Origin: Shewanella frigidimarina
GTDB taxonomy: Bacteria; Pseudomonadota; Gammaproteobacteria; Enterobacterales; Shewanellaceae
Length of the DNA stretch: 64,000 nucleotides
Direction: 5' to 3'
Assembly: GCF_003797125.1 (NCBI RefSeq)
Contig: NZ_RKKE01000001.1
Location: 124,001 to 188,000, forward strand
Positions 8,186-18,343 of this stretch are shown piece after piece; the first letter of the stretch is position 1; every line of letters starts with the position of its first letter. The notes under the pieces were generated by a model. That model had not been told where the DNA came from. It made no database searches and saw only the letters and a list, made by a program, of their open reading frames with translations. The position numbers and the translations under genes are program-made.

Positions 8186-10279
8186 TTAATGACCAAATTT
8201 AACTCTTACACCTGCGTTAGCAATAAAGCCATCGTTACGTGACCAGATATCGGTAGTCCATTGGCCGCTAGGCGATCTATTAGGCAGTAACATTGGATGT
8301 TCATCGGTTTGTTTTACATCGAGTAAGTTTTCTAAGTTAATAAACCAACTGACTCTGCCCACAGTAATTTCGCCCATTAAACCAAGATGCCAATAAGGGT
8401 TGGTTTCATCAATATAAGGGTTATCGTTAACGTTTTGGGTGCCGGTATAATAAGCTTCAAAGCCAGCTCTAAAGCAGCCATGTTGCTCCCACATAGCGAC
8501 AAAACCACCAGAATGACGTGGTGTTAAGGCAATAGCTCTACGGCCTTGGCCATCGGGCGACACTTCAGTTGCGTCTAAATACAAGTAACTTGCGGTCAAC
8601 TTAACATCGCCCAAATAGTAACGCAGCAACACTTCAGAACCACGGATCTGACTTTCGCCGGGTGCATTAACTAACCTAACAGCGTCTAAGGAACCATCAT
8701 TATTGACAGAGAAAGCCTCTAACCCCGTGACGTTATCCACATTCGAGCCAAACAAAGTCAAACTCGTTTCCACATCATCAAAGGTATAACTCACATCAAG
8801 CGATGCCGTTTTAGCGCGCTCTTCTTGTAAGTTGTCAATCGGCGCTAATCTTGATAATCCTGCGGCCTCAATCTCTTCAACAAACGGCGTAGGGGCAAAG
8901 TAGCCCTCCCCATAAGAGCCTCTTATGGTTAAGTCACTTGGGCGATAAAGCACCGATACTCTTGGGCTAAATTGAGTACCATATTCACTGTTCTCATCAA
9001 TGCGCGCACTGTAAGATGTGGTGATTTGGTCTGTCAGCTCATAATCAAGTTGAGCAAATGCACCCGGCACTTTATAAGAATAATCGAACTCAGGGTACGT
9101 GTCAGAGGCAAAGATTTCAGACTGATACGCTAAACCAACAACCCAATCACTGTTATCGGTATAACCCGCTATGCTATTTTCAAGTAAATAACTCTCGTGT
9201 TGGTCTTCTTCTACATCGGCACCATATACATGCACATGATCTTGTACCATCGCCGATGCGCGTGTATTAAACGTCAACGACTCTAATAACGGCATACTAA
9301 ACACCAGGCCGCCATCAAGCCTATCGGAATCTTGCGATTGTTCAAACGAAGTACCATCAGCGACCGTGTTATCACCTAAAGTACCGCCAGTACGTTGCTC
9401 GGTCATAAACCCGCTAGTCACATACAGTGTTTGTCCTTCTTGTCCTTCCCAAAATAATCGCGGACGAACAGTGTATCGCTCATAACCTGCCAAATCGATC
9501 CAGCCGTCATTATCAATATCTTGCTTGTCTTGATAATGAGCTCCTGCCGTCACCGAGCCTTTTACATTCTCGCTCAATGGCGACTCAAAATAGGTGGTCA
9601 CATCCTGACCATCGCGCGTGGTTGCATTGACCAACACTTCACCACTGAGTTCATCGCCAGGCGTTCGAGACACAAGGTTAATTACCCCGCCGAGTGCTGA
9701 ACCACCATAAAGTGATGATGCCGAACCTTTAATAATTTCAACGCGACTTAGATCAGTCGGCGGCACTTGCAACAAACCAATCGACCCTGCTTGATTACCG
9801 TACAGCGGTAAACCATCTGCCAGTAATTGGGTATAACGACCATACAAGCCTTGTAGGCGAATATTGGCACTGCCTAACGCCGGAGACGTTGTTTGTAATC
9901 TTATCCCACCCGTTTCAGCCACCAGCATAGAAATATTACCTGGTCTCATCGCTGCTTTTTCTTCAATCTCTTCGCGGTTAATCACCTCAACTCGAATAGG
10001 TTGTTCATCGGCAATCCGCCCAGAGCGAGTAGCTTGTATGACAATGGTTTCCATTTCTTCTTCGTGTTCATGCTCGTGTTCATCCACATCCGCTTTTGGG
10101 GCATTATACTCAGAATGTTCAGGATTTTTACTGTGACTTTCACTGTGGCTCTCACTGTCATTCTTACTGTAATTTGCACTCTGCCCAGACGTATTTATCG
10201 AGTCATCCACCATACTGGCTTCACTCACCCCAATAACACCTAGCGACAAAATTAATGACGCCGCGGAATAACTCAACAT
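8186..10279 (-). CDS. TonB-dependent outer membrane receptor with acidic/His-rich N-terminus
   Basis: The start at 10279 is chosen because AAGGAAG sits 4 bases upstream; an in-frame ATG at 10300 lacks such a site. The 697-residue protein has a signal peptide (MLSYSAASLILSLGVIGVSEAS), then a low-complexity segment rich in Ser, His, Asp and Glu including DEHEHEHEEE. The TonB box-like METIVIQAT leads into a plug domain (ADGLPLYGNQAG, IIKGSASSLYGGSALGGVIN). The remainder is a 22-strand-type beta barrel ending in a hydrophobic strand (ANAGVRVKFGH). The His-rich stretch resembles metal-binding segments of zinc receptors such as ZnuD. A MerR-type promoter just upstream, adjoining a ZntR/CadR-like regulator gene, supports a metal-linked role. 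Substrate assignment is inference. Confidence 0.88.
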   Translation of the reverse strand: MLSYSAASLILSLGVIGVSEASMVDDSINTSGQSANYSKNDSESHSESHSKNPEHSEYNAPKADVDEHEHEHEEEMETIVIQATRSGRIADEQPIRVEVINREEIEEKAAMRPGNISMLVAETGGIRLQTTSPALGSANIRLQGLYGRYTQLLADGLPLYGNQAGSIGLLQVPPTDLSRVEIIKGSASSLYGGSALGGVINLVSRTPGDELSGEVLVNATTRDGQDVTTYFESPLSENVKGSVTAGAHYQDKQDIDNDGWIDLAGYERYTVRPRLFWEGQEGQTLYVTSGFMTEQRTGGTLGDNTVADGTSFEQSQDSDRLDGGLVFSMPLLESLTFNTRASAMVQDHVHVYGADVEEDQHESYLLENSIAGYTDNSDWVVGLAYQSEIFASDTYPEFDYSYKVPGAFAQLDYELTDQITTSYSARIDENSEYGTQFSPRVSVLYRPSDLTIRGSYGEGYFAPTPFVEEIEAAGLSRLAPIDNLQEERAKTASLDVSYTFDDVETSLTLFGSNVDNVTGLEAFSVNNDGSLDAVRLVNAPGESQIRGSEVLLRYYLGDVKLTASYLYLDATEVSPDGQGRRAIALTPRHSGGFVAMWEQHGCFRAGFEAYYTGTQNVNDNPYIDETNPYWHLGLMGEITVGRVSWFINLENLLDVKQTDEHPMLLPNRSPSGQWTTDIWSRNDGFIANAGVRVKFGH

Positions 10280-10323
10280 ACAACTTCCTTTTAACAACAC
10301 ATTATCGAAAAATGATATGCTTA

Positions 10324-10354
10324 AGCTTAAAGGTTACAGCCACTGGAAGGTCAA
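10324..10354 (-). promoter_or_regulatory. MerR-type promoter (19-bp spacer) of the TonB receptor gene
   Basis: On the minus strand TTGACC (10354-10349) and TAAGCT (10329-10324) are separated by 19 bp, the abnormally long spacing typical of promoters activated by MerR-family proteins (compare the mer promoter, TTGACT-19-TAAGGT). The spacer has an imperfect dyad centred on TTCCAGTGGCTGTAA. The -35 abuts the start codon of the divergent merR-like gene at 10356, so the regulator would also affect its own expression. Confidence 0.7.
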
Positions 10355-10355
10355 T

Positions 10356-10745
10356 ATGAAAATAAGTGAATTGGCATCAATTGCCCAGGTATCGGTTAAA
10401 ACCATCCGATATTATGAGCAAATTGGTCTACTCTCCCCGCCAATCCGTACCAGTAATGGCTATCGTCATTACCAAGAAAAAGACATCGAGACATTGGTAT
10501 TTATAAGACGATGCAGAGAATTAAACATCGGACTCGATGACATCAAGCGCTTAGTTGATACACAACAAGACCCGAAATCGTCGTGCGCATTAGTCGACAA
10601 CATCATTGCCGAACAACTTGCCCGCATCCAACAAACCCAGCGAGAATTGGCATTACTAGAACAATCATTAGCCGCACTCGCGAGCTGCTGTAAAAGCCAT
10701 CAGATCAAGGATTGCAGTATTTTACAGACGCTGAAATCGGCTTAG
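10356..10745 (+). CDS. MerR family regulator, ZntR/CadR/PbrR-like (Zn/Cd/Pb)
   Basis: The start at 10356 is preferred (GGAAGG seven bases upstream, and the standard MerR N-terminus MKISELA); a longer frame starts at 10317. The 129-residue protein has the MerR winged helix (VSVKTIRYYEQIGLLSPP, TSNGYRHY) and a dimerisation helix. The C-terminal metal site contains Cys77, Cys111-Cys112, His115 and Cys120 (CCKSHQIKDCSIL). In the ZntR/CadR/PbrR group these positions bind Zn, Cd or Pb, whereas CueR has a two-Cys site, so a divalent-metal sensor is favoured. It is divergent from the TonB receptor gene, and a 19-bp-spacer promoter lies between them. Confidence 0.88.
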   Translation: MKISELASIAQVSVKTIRYYEQIGLLSPPIRTSNGYRHYQEKDIETLVFIRRCRELNIGLDDIKRLVDTQQDPKSSCALVDNIIAEQLARIQQTQRELALLEQSLAALASCCKSHQIKDCSILQTLKSA

Positions 10746-10822
10746 GCTAAAACGAATGTAATGACTTTTTTAATCATTAAATAAGGGCTTGTTGCGCTTT
10801 ACTGCATGCATCTAAACGACTA

Positions 10823-11626
10823 TTATTCGGGTTTATTAGGTATTGAGTATACAGTACTACCGCTCTCGATATAATTAACATAGCTACCCGAGGTCGCCAT
10901 AGACATATCTTTAAGATTGGTCAGTTGCTGTATCTCCAGGCTAAACTTCTCTGGACGAGTAACAGCAACGGTCCAGTCTCTACCTCTGACACCAACTCCG
11001 CGAGTCCGCACCTCTCCGCCTATCTCGACCAGATAATTAAGTACACCCGCACCATCGAGTATCTTGGCAACACGATCTACGCCATATCCTTTCGCCACAG
11101 CCGAAGGATTTATCTCTAGCCCTCGAATCACTTTCGTAATGGCTTTCGAGCTCAGGGTAAATCCATCCATGCCTGTTTTCGATCGAGCCAACTCCAGCTG
11201 ACCACGATCTTTATTCTGCAGATCTCTGGCCTTAACACCAACCCCCCAGAACTCAATCACTGGCCCTAATGTCACATCGAACGCCCCATAGGTTTGTGAA
11301 GATATCGTCTTTGAAATCTGTAATACATCCCTTAGACGCTCAGATACCAGAATAGGGTTTCCAGTATCATTTAAATTCAATATAGATATTTCAGAATCTG
11401 AACGGTAAACTGACAGAGCGCTATTCACTCGCTCCAGTTCCTGCTCCACGAATGCCTTTATCTGCTGTTTCGTCGCTAGATTATTCTGCAGGCGCAACTG
11501 TATCGTGTAGGTCGTCCCCATCGTATTACCGGTTATCTGCTCGATATTGATATGCGCCCATGCCCGAGACTGGAACATATATGACACCAACAAGCACATC
11601 GTTAGGAGTTTCACACAAAGTTTCAT
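10823..11626 (-). CDS. apbE: ApbE-type FAD:protein FMN transferase, C-terminally truncated
   Basis: ApbE attaches FMN through a phosphoester bond to Thr in exported flavoproteins. This frame has a signal segment (MKLCVKLLTMCLLVSYMF) and the N-terminal and central ApbE motifs (GNTMGTTYTIQL, VTLGPVIEFWGVG, INPSAVAKGYGVDRVA, VEIGGEVRTRG, MATSGSYVNY). The start at 11626 has AAGG upstream; a further ATG is at 11656. The usual end, with a YSHxIDPRTG-type motif and the ADAxAT metal-binding segment, is missing. The frame stops right after TVYSIPNKPE, about 60 residues short of family length, and the ~75 bp before the convergent merR gene do not encode the rest in any frame. It lies 3' of urdA, whose FMN-binding domain is its expected substrate. 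It may be inactive. Confidence 0.75.
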   Translation of the reverse strand: MKLCVKLLTMCLLVSYMFQSRAWAHINIEQITGNTMGTTYTIQLRLQNNLATKQQIKAFVEQELERVNSALSVYRSDSEISILNLNDTGNPILVSERLRDVLQISKTISSQTYGAFDVTLGPVIEFWGVGVKARDLQNKDRGQLELARSKTGMDGFTLSSKAITKVIRGLEINPSAVAKGYGVDRVAKILDGAGVLNYLVEIGGEVRTRGVGVRGRDWTVAVTRPEKFSLEIQQLTNLKDMSMATSGSYVNYIESGSTVYSIPNKPE

Positions 11627-11715
11627 ATTAGCCTTCAAAACATTCCCTATACTCATAATAAAATATTCCGCTCACTAAGTTGAACGGAATACTTATTTTA
11701 AGCAGAAGCTATCGA

Positions 11716-13488
<1,773 letters not shown>

Positions 13489-13499
13489 TCAATCCGATA

Positions 13500-14246
13500 T
13501 TAGAAGGTAAAACCAACCGCTACGCCATATTCGATGCCATCATTAGGCGCTGAACCCCAGCTATCGAAATGGGTCATGTGCAACTTGGTATAGAATGACT
13601 CCGTCATACTTGTCTTTAATGTGGTGATGAGCTGATGTCCGTAGCTGTCATAACCTAAGGTGCTCATATGGTCTTCATCACGGTCGATCTGCCCTTCATA
13701 GTTGACAGATAACGAATGCTTAAGCCCCATTGCAGAAAATGGGTAACTGGCATTAATCACCGCGGCATAACCACTAATCCCATCGAAATTTTCCCCGGTT
13801 GGATCAAAATGAGCAACAGAGTAGTTCAGACCGATACCGGCATTGATAAAGAGATCGCCATACTTACGGTTAGTGGTCACACCCAGATATAGGTTGTCTT
13901 CCATCACTGTACGGTTAGAGACCAAGAAATTCTGTCCCCATAAGTTGTAACTTGTATCAGAGATCTGCTTATCAATAATAAACAGGGACTTTACGGTCAG
14001 CTTTCCATCTGCACCGTGTTGAGCTTCTTTCACCTCACCCGGGTTCTCAAGCTTCACATAAGCCAATAGCGTGCCCCAGTCTGCTTTATTGAAATGCGTC
14101 AATTTAACAAAAGGTTGGTCATATGCCCCACCGTTATCAGACTTAGTATCAGAGGTGTACGCCTTATATCCCAAATCGACTGATGTTGCTGACATTGCAG
14201 GTGCTATCACTAAAGCGGCTAATGCTGTGACAAGTTGCTTTTTCAT
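13500..14246 (-). CDS. Tsx/OmpK-like outer membrane channel
   Basis: The start at 14246 gives a clean signal peptide (MKKQLVTALAALVIAPAMSA) with AGGA upstream; a longer frame begins at 14276. The 248-residue product ends with a hydrophobic strand finishing in Phe (EYGVAVGFTF), the outer membrane barrel signature. The pattern (KLTHFNKADWGTLLAYVKLE, NRKYGDLFINAGIGLNYS, MTHFDSWGSAPNDG) resembles the nucleoside-specific channel Tsx/OmpK family (PF03502). It stands 29 bp upstream of urdA and is likely co-transcribed. A role in letting urocanate or a similar small aromatic anion cross the outer membrane is a reasonable inference, unproven by sequence. The upstream region contains repeated 20-bp boxes (14417-14478). 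Confidence 0.8.
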   Translation of the reverse strand: MKKQLVTALAALVIAPAMSATSVDLGYKAYTSDTKSDNGGAYDQPFVKLTHFNKADWGTLLAYVKLENPGEVKEAQHGADGKLTVKSLFIIDKQISDTSYNLWGQNFLVSNRTVMEDNLYLGVTTNRKYGDLFINAGIGLNYSVAHFDPTGENFDGISGYAAVINASYPFSAMGLKHSLSVNYEGQIDRDEDHMSTLGYDSYGHQLITTLKTSMTESFYTKLHMTHFDSWGSAPNDGIEYGVAVGFTF

Positions 14247-14276
14247 CAAAATATTCCTTATTTGTAAGATTTCCAT

Positions 14277-14708
14277 ATAGGATAAATGAATAATTAATAT
14301 TCTTTGTGAGCCAGATCTTGTAATAGTTTTAGTTCATGTAATGTGTGTGGGTTAGAGAAGTAAAACTGCCAAAAATACGTTTAAATATAAAAATGAAAAT
14401 ATATAAATAATAACTATGTGAAAATTACGTAAAAATAAAAAGCATCGAAATATTACTTTGTGAAAATTACGTCAAAATATCGAGCGTCATAAATATATAT
14501 CTAAACCATAAATAAAAATTCAGTCACTTATTAAATAAGTAACATTGAAATCTAAATATAAGAATAAATATGGAATTAACAGTCAGTGATAAGAATAAAA
14601 TTTTAGAGAGGGTGTTAAGACAATGAAGTGCGTTTAGAGACTCTCACTTCAATATAGTGGACACTCCATGCCAACTAGCAAACTGTCATAATCAAGATAA
14701 GACTCAGA
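14277..14708. other. AT-rich intergenic regulatory region with repeated 20-bp box
   Basis: This 430-bp spacer lies between the porin-urdA-apbE group and the histidine kinase 3' end. TGTGAAAATTACGTAAAAAT (14417-14436) and TGTGAAAATTACGTCAAAAT (14459-14478) are direct repeats 42 bp apart, about four helical turns. A weaker copy (AAAAATACGTTTAAAT) lies near 14372. No gene is visible. An OmpR-type regulator binding direct repeats here would fit. Confidence 0.7.
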
Positions 14709-15923
14709 TCAAGTGGGCCGTATGATGAGCGTAGCCCTGAAGGAGTTATGGTCATTACTGGTTGAATAGTGCCAATTGAGCTGTTTTGCTAACCGTTCTA
14801 CCAACATCAATCCCAGACCAAAGCCGCTGGAGTTATGCAGGGACAAGGGATTAATAATATCGATTCGATTGCCAGCCTGAACAATAGAGATACCTTTAGC
14901 ACCATGCTCTAAACTATTGCGCACCAAGTTGTTCAAAACGATAGTCAGCGGCTCCTTGAGTACGAACAGTTCGGTTTCATCGCACTTTAGATCGACCGGG
15001 ACATCACTCCCTTGAGCGAACTTTTGATCATAGATGATACTCTCCAACAACTTTGCCAACTTCACATTACTGCTGTCCATCGGGCTACAGTCAGAACTCA
15101 TTAACCAAAGTAGTGTCTCGGTAATCGATTGCATCTGAGTTGTTGCCTGACTGGCATGTAAGGTAGGGCCTGTGAGTTTCCCTTGTTGCAGGGTCAGAAT
15201 ATCGAATGAAGACTGACATATGGCGATAGGAGTTCTGAGCTCATGGCTTGCAAAACGCAGGAAAGAGAGCTCCCGCTGTTGTGCCTCTTTGAGCTGTTTG
15301 ATTGAACTATCCAAGGCATCGACTATCGACTGAAGTTCGGCATAGCATTGTTTAGGAAAACGCAATTGCTGCATATTTTGCCAATCATGCTGCTTTATCG
15401 CGCGGCTGATCTGATGAACCGGCGAAATCACGCGGCTCTGTAGATACCAGGCCAGAATAGCGTTTACGGTGAATGTCATGATAACTAGCAGGCAGATAGC
15501 AGCCATATTTTTCGGCGCAAATTCAAGATCGTGTGTTGCATTATAATGTAGCCAAACATAGCTCTCTTTACCGTTATCTCCCTGATGCAACATCAGGGCA
15601 TCGATAAACTGCCCATCTGTATGCTGGTGTTTTACATTTTGTGGAGCATCAGGAGCAACGCCTCCATTAATCGCCTTAACCCTATTAGGTACCGACTCCC
15701 AACTGGGAAATACTGTGAGATTGTCTGTTTGAAATGTTTTATTTTTGGGAGTGGTATAGAGCTCAGCCGCTTGAGCAGCATTTCTCATGGTAATTTCATG
15801 CATGCTGAACATACCTGTACACATCATGCACAAGGGGATAAAACTATTGATGATTAAGGTTATCGCCAGAAAACATAAGCCATACACCTGATAAACACGT
15901 TTCAAACTGAGTTTAGGCTTCAT
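14709..15923 (-). CDS. Sensor histidine kinase
   Basis: This 404-residue membrane kinase has a transmembrane segment at about 12-36, a periplasmic sensor region to about 137, a second membrane segment at 140-160 and a HAMP-like linker. The dimerisation helix carries the phospho-acceptor His227 in FASHELRTPIAI. The ATPase domain shows the N-box LNNLVRNSLEHG and the G-box GFGLGLMLVERL. The short D/F region is reduced but present. The start overlaps the response regulator gene by 11 bp, so the two are translationally coupled. By position it should sense a substrate or electron acceptor for the adjacent porin-urdA-apbE group; the ligand is unknown, and the periplasmic domain matches nothing I recognise. 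Confidence 0.9.
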   Translation of the reverse strand: MKPKLSLKRVYQVYGLCFLAITLIINSFIPLCMMCTGMFSMHEITMRNAAQAAELYTTPKNKTFQTDNLTVFPSWESVPNRVKAINGGVAPDAPQNVKHQHTDGQFIDALMLHQGDNGKESYVWLHYNATHDLEFAPKNMAAICLLVIMTFTVNAILAWYLQSRVISPVHQISRAIKQHDWQNMQQLRFPKQCYAELQSIVDALDSSIKQLKEAQQRELSFLRFASHELRTPIAICQSSFDILTLQQGKLTGPTLHASQATTQMQSITETLLWLMSSDCSPMDSSNVKLAKLLESIIYDQKFAQGSDVPVDLKCDETELFVLKEPLTIVLNNLVRNSLEHGAKGISIVQAGNRIDIINPLSLHNSSGFGLGLMLVERLAKQLNWHYSTSNDHNSFRATLIIRPT

Positions 15924-16587
15924 CTGTGACTACCTTCAAACATAAGCCTATTCCCCTAATCGTATGGATAAATTTTTGCTCGAATGGCTTATCGACAATT
16001 TTCCGCAGCAGATGAATGTGGCTACGCAAGCTATCACTATCTGGCAAACTATCGGGCCACAGCATCCGTTCGATCTCCTCCCGCTCGACAGTTTCAGGAC
16101 TCCGACGGGCCAATAGAGTCAGGATCTGCCATCCAGTGCGAGATAATAACAATAACTGTCCCTTTCTGTGCACATGATGTCTGGCAAAATCAAATTCAAG
16201 ATCACCGATGGTAAGTATTTTCGGTGACGGACGCCTCTGAGATACGACCCTAAGACGCGCAACTAACTCAGCCATGGCAAAAGGTTTAACCAGATAGTCA
16301 TCGGCGCCGACCTCAAAACCTGACAACCTATCCTGTAGTGTGCTCCTCGCGGTAAGCATAATGATCGGTGAGATTATGCACTGATCTTTCCACTTTTTAC
16401 ATGCGGTAATACCATCGCCATCGGGCAAGTTCAGATCGAGAATTATCGCGTCGAAAGTTAGACCGAATATGATCTGTTCAGCTTGAGTGAGTGTCTCTGC
16501 ATAATCACACTCGATCTCATTGAGCTCCAAATAATGAATAATATTCTTGGCCAGCAAGCGATTATCTTCGACGAGGAGAACTAACAT
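15913..16587 (-). CDS. OmpR/PhoB-family response regulator
   Basis: This 224-residue protein has a receiver domain with the acidic pocket Glu7/Asp8, phospho-acceptor Asp51 (DAIILDLNLPDGDG), Thr in MLTAR and Lys in VKPFAMAELVARL. An OmpR-type winged helix follows (LLSRTGWQILTLLARR, SLRSHIHLLRKIVD, IRGIGLCL). It lies between the LuxR-type gene (3 bp gap) and the kinase gene (11-bp overlap). OmpR-type regulators bind direct repeats, and a 20-bp box present twice before the porin and once before this operon is a good candidate target. Confidence 0.93.
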   Translation of the reverse strand: MLVLLVEDNRLLAKNIIHYLELNEIECDYAETLTQAEQIIFGLTFDAIILDLNLPDGDGITACKKWKDQCIISPIIMLTARSTLQDRLSGFEVGADDYLVKPFAMAELVARLRVVSQRRPSPKILTIGDLEFDFARHHVHRKGQLLLLSRTGWQILTLLARRSPETVEREEIERMLWPDSLPDSDSLRSHIHLLRKIVDKPFEQKFIHTIRGIGLCLKVVTDEA

Positions 16588-16590
16588 GCG

Positions 16591-17349
16591 CTATATAATT
16601 TCCAGTTGATGTGCTATATGAACTAAATTAGCCCTGTTACTGGCAGACAATTTATTTCTTATGGATTCAAGATGATATTCCACACCGCGAACAGTAATAT
16701 GAAGCTCCTGTGAGATTTCATGATTATGGAGTCCCGTCGCTGCCATTTTCAGTGCCTTGATTGCCGTTTGGTTAAATAAGTTACATTGCCGAAAAGGGTT
16801 TATTTCATTATGAAAATGCTCAAATAGACTCATCTGAGCTTGTTTAAGTGTGGTCTCTAAACCAGTAACATTTATTTCATCGTAGGTGTGTTTAGATAGC
16901 AGGGTAAACCTACCAGCCCAGGCATCCGATGCAAAGTGTTTCAGCGGCCAACTCAGGACAGTGTTGACGCCATAACGATTAAAGAGTTTTTGAGCTTTAT
17001 TCGGCTGGCCATTTTCGCACAGAATATAACAATAAGGGGATTCGAGTCGCAAGGCTTCGCCAAAGTTAATGTCCGTAGGCGCGACGCGTGTCACGTATTG
17101 TTCATGTAGCTGCTGAACCTTTGGTGATGAAGCGAACACACCACCACGACCTCGAAGTATCCTTCGGGTCAACAAGCTCTTTCGGCTGTTCTGTAGATAG
17201 TCTTGATAGGCACTAATGGCGATTCCCTGGAACCAGAATCCTGCGAAGCCATGCTCGGCAAAAGGAGGCTTCATGCTATTGAGAATACTATCTGCCAGAA
17301 ACCTGCTTTGAGCGGGTTCGCTTTCCGACAATAGTGTTATTTTTTCCAT
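16591..17349 (-). CDS. LuxR-family regulator with autoinducer-domain-like N-terminus
   Basis: This 252-residue protein has a C-terminal LuxR/FixJ helix-turn-helix (about 190-250; KALKMAATGLHNHEISQELH, TVRGVEYHLESIRNKL). The N-terminal ~160 residues have the length and layout of a PAS-like autoinducer-binding domain (LSWPLKHFASDAWAGRFTLLS), but no luxI-type gene is nearby, so it would be a solo LuxR responding to another ligand or to none. It is the first gene of an operon with the response regulator and kinase; a 20-bp box shared with the porin promoter region lies about 220 bp upstream. Joint control of the urocanate reductase genes is inferred from position. Confidence 0.82.
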   Translation of the reverse strand: MEKITLLSESEPAQSRFLADSILNSMKPPFAEHGFAGFWFQGIAISAYQDYLQNSRKSLLTRRILRGRGGVFASSPKVQQLHEQYVTRVAPTDINFGEALRLESPYCYILCENGQPNKAQKLFNRYGVNTVLSWPLKHFASDAWAGRFTLLSKHTYDEINVTGLETTLKQAQMSLFEHFHNEINPFRQCNLFNQTAIKALKMAATGLHNHEISQELHITVRGVEYHLESIRNKLSASNRANLVHIAHQLEII

Positions 17350-17567
17350 TTTACCGCCATCTCATACTCAATCAGAACTATTCACGATGACTTTCAGTCC
17401 AAAGTTACCTGAAAACAGTGACGAAAACCAAGTTGACTCAATTTAGGATTACAATTTGTTAAACTTATGGCTGTAATCTTACTCAAATAGCGTTAACCGA
17501 TACAGTTTAATAATGAGGATGTTTTAACTACACAACAAAAACAAAAAAATTAAATTTATGACTTCCT

Positions 17568-17587
17568 ATTTTGACGTAATTTTGACA
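17568..17587. promoter_or_regulatory. 20-bp box upstream of the luxR-RR-HK operon
   Basis: ATTTTGACGTAATTTTGACA matches the reverse complement of the box at 14459-14478 (upstream of the porin/urdA genes) at 19 of 20 positions. Its presence in front of the regulator operon as well suggests one regulon with autoregulation. Confidence 0.65.
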
Positions 17588-17592
17588 TGTCA

Positions 17593-18325
17593 TACTTTAT
17601 AATTATATATGATTATATTTTTCAAATTGGATTGAATACTCGATTCAACATTAAATATATATCCGTAATGATTGCCATCCTTGCGTACTTTTTCTACTAA
17701 ATCTATTCAGATTCAGCCTGCTGATATGATTTTTCATATTTTATTGAATACTGCTGATGTCATATCAGCGGGCTAGGCTCAATTTATATTTGTAAGTTGA
17801 TTTTTAGGTTGGCAACATTCACAGCTGGCAGAAAATAGCAGATATGGATTACACATTTATTTTTGAAAAACACCGCAACTCGTAATATATTCAAGCTCAT
17901 GTGACTAAGCGGGGGGGGGGGGAGATCGCGAACGTTTTACATGCAGAGTTAGTATGTTTTTAAAACTTAATTTGTTCTGTACGCCATCACTTCATGAATA
18001 ATTGAAAGTGATTCAGTATTTAAATTATTTATTGCGAGCAAAAAACGCACACTCATGCGGTTGCCCTGTGTGACTATGGCAGGACAGATTATTAATGCTC
18101 CGAGATCGTTGTATATCGGGAAAGCATCTTCACCCATCCTTGCATCGAGGATCCTGTGCATTGATTCTATCCGCGCGCGCGCTGAAGGCTATTCATTGTA
18201 CTATGCTAAAAAACTAATATTATATGAAGTGTTATATGCTGTGAGGTAATAATTTAAATCAACACAAACAAAAATTGATTGAAAAATTTTAACTACACTA
18301 TAGTTATTGGAACAGTTAAAAACAT
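17593..18325. repeat. Long direct repeat, copy 1 (with ~160-bp extra segment)
   Basis: This block and 19047-19587 share long near-identical stretches (starting TACTTTATAATTATAT, through GGTTGGCAACATTCACAGCT, to GTTATTGGAACARTTAAAAAC). They flank the binding-protein gene at 18344. Copy 1 has about 160 bp not in copy 2 (roughly 17907-18069), lying between two TGTGACTA words, so copy 2 probably lost it by slippage or recombination. A minus-strand frame SMHRILDARMGEDAFPIYND (within 17967-18161) is conserved as SMHRILDARMSEDAFLIYND in copy 2, which hints at a decayed gene I cannot name. Confidence 0.8.
17911..17922 (+). repeat. G12 homopolymer tract
   Basis: Twelve consecutive G occur inside the segment unique to repeat copy 1, about 420 bp upstream of the binding-protein gene. 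Such tracts slip during replication; here it is outside any visible gene. A sequencing artefact in length is also possible. Confidence 0.9.
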
Positions 18326-18343
18326 TAATTGAGGAAAACAAGG

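Noticed and set aside
11657..11715. ATTCCG/CGGAAT inverted repeat between urdA and apbE as a terminator
   Set aside because: Short stem, large loop and no T-run; it may be mRNA processing at most.
18169..18182. Alternating CG tract as a Z-DNA or regulatory element
   Set aside because: Only about six dinucleotides; copy 2 of the repeat lacks it; no other support.
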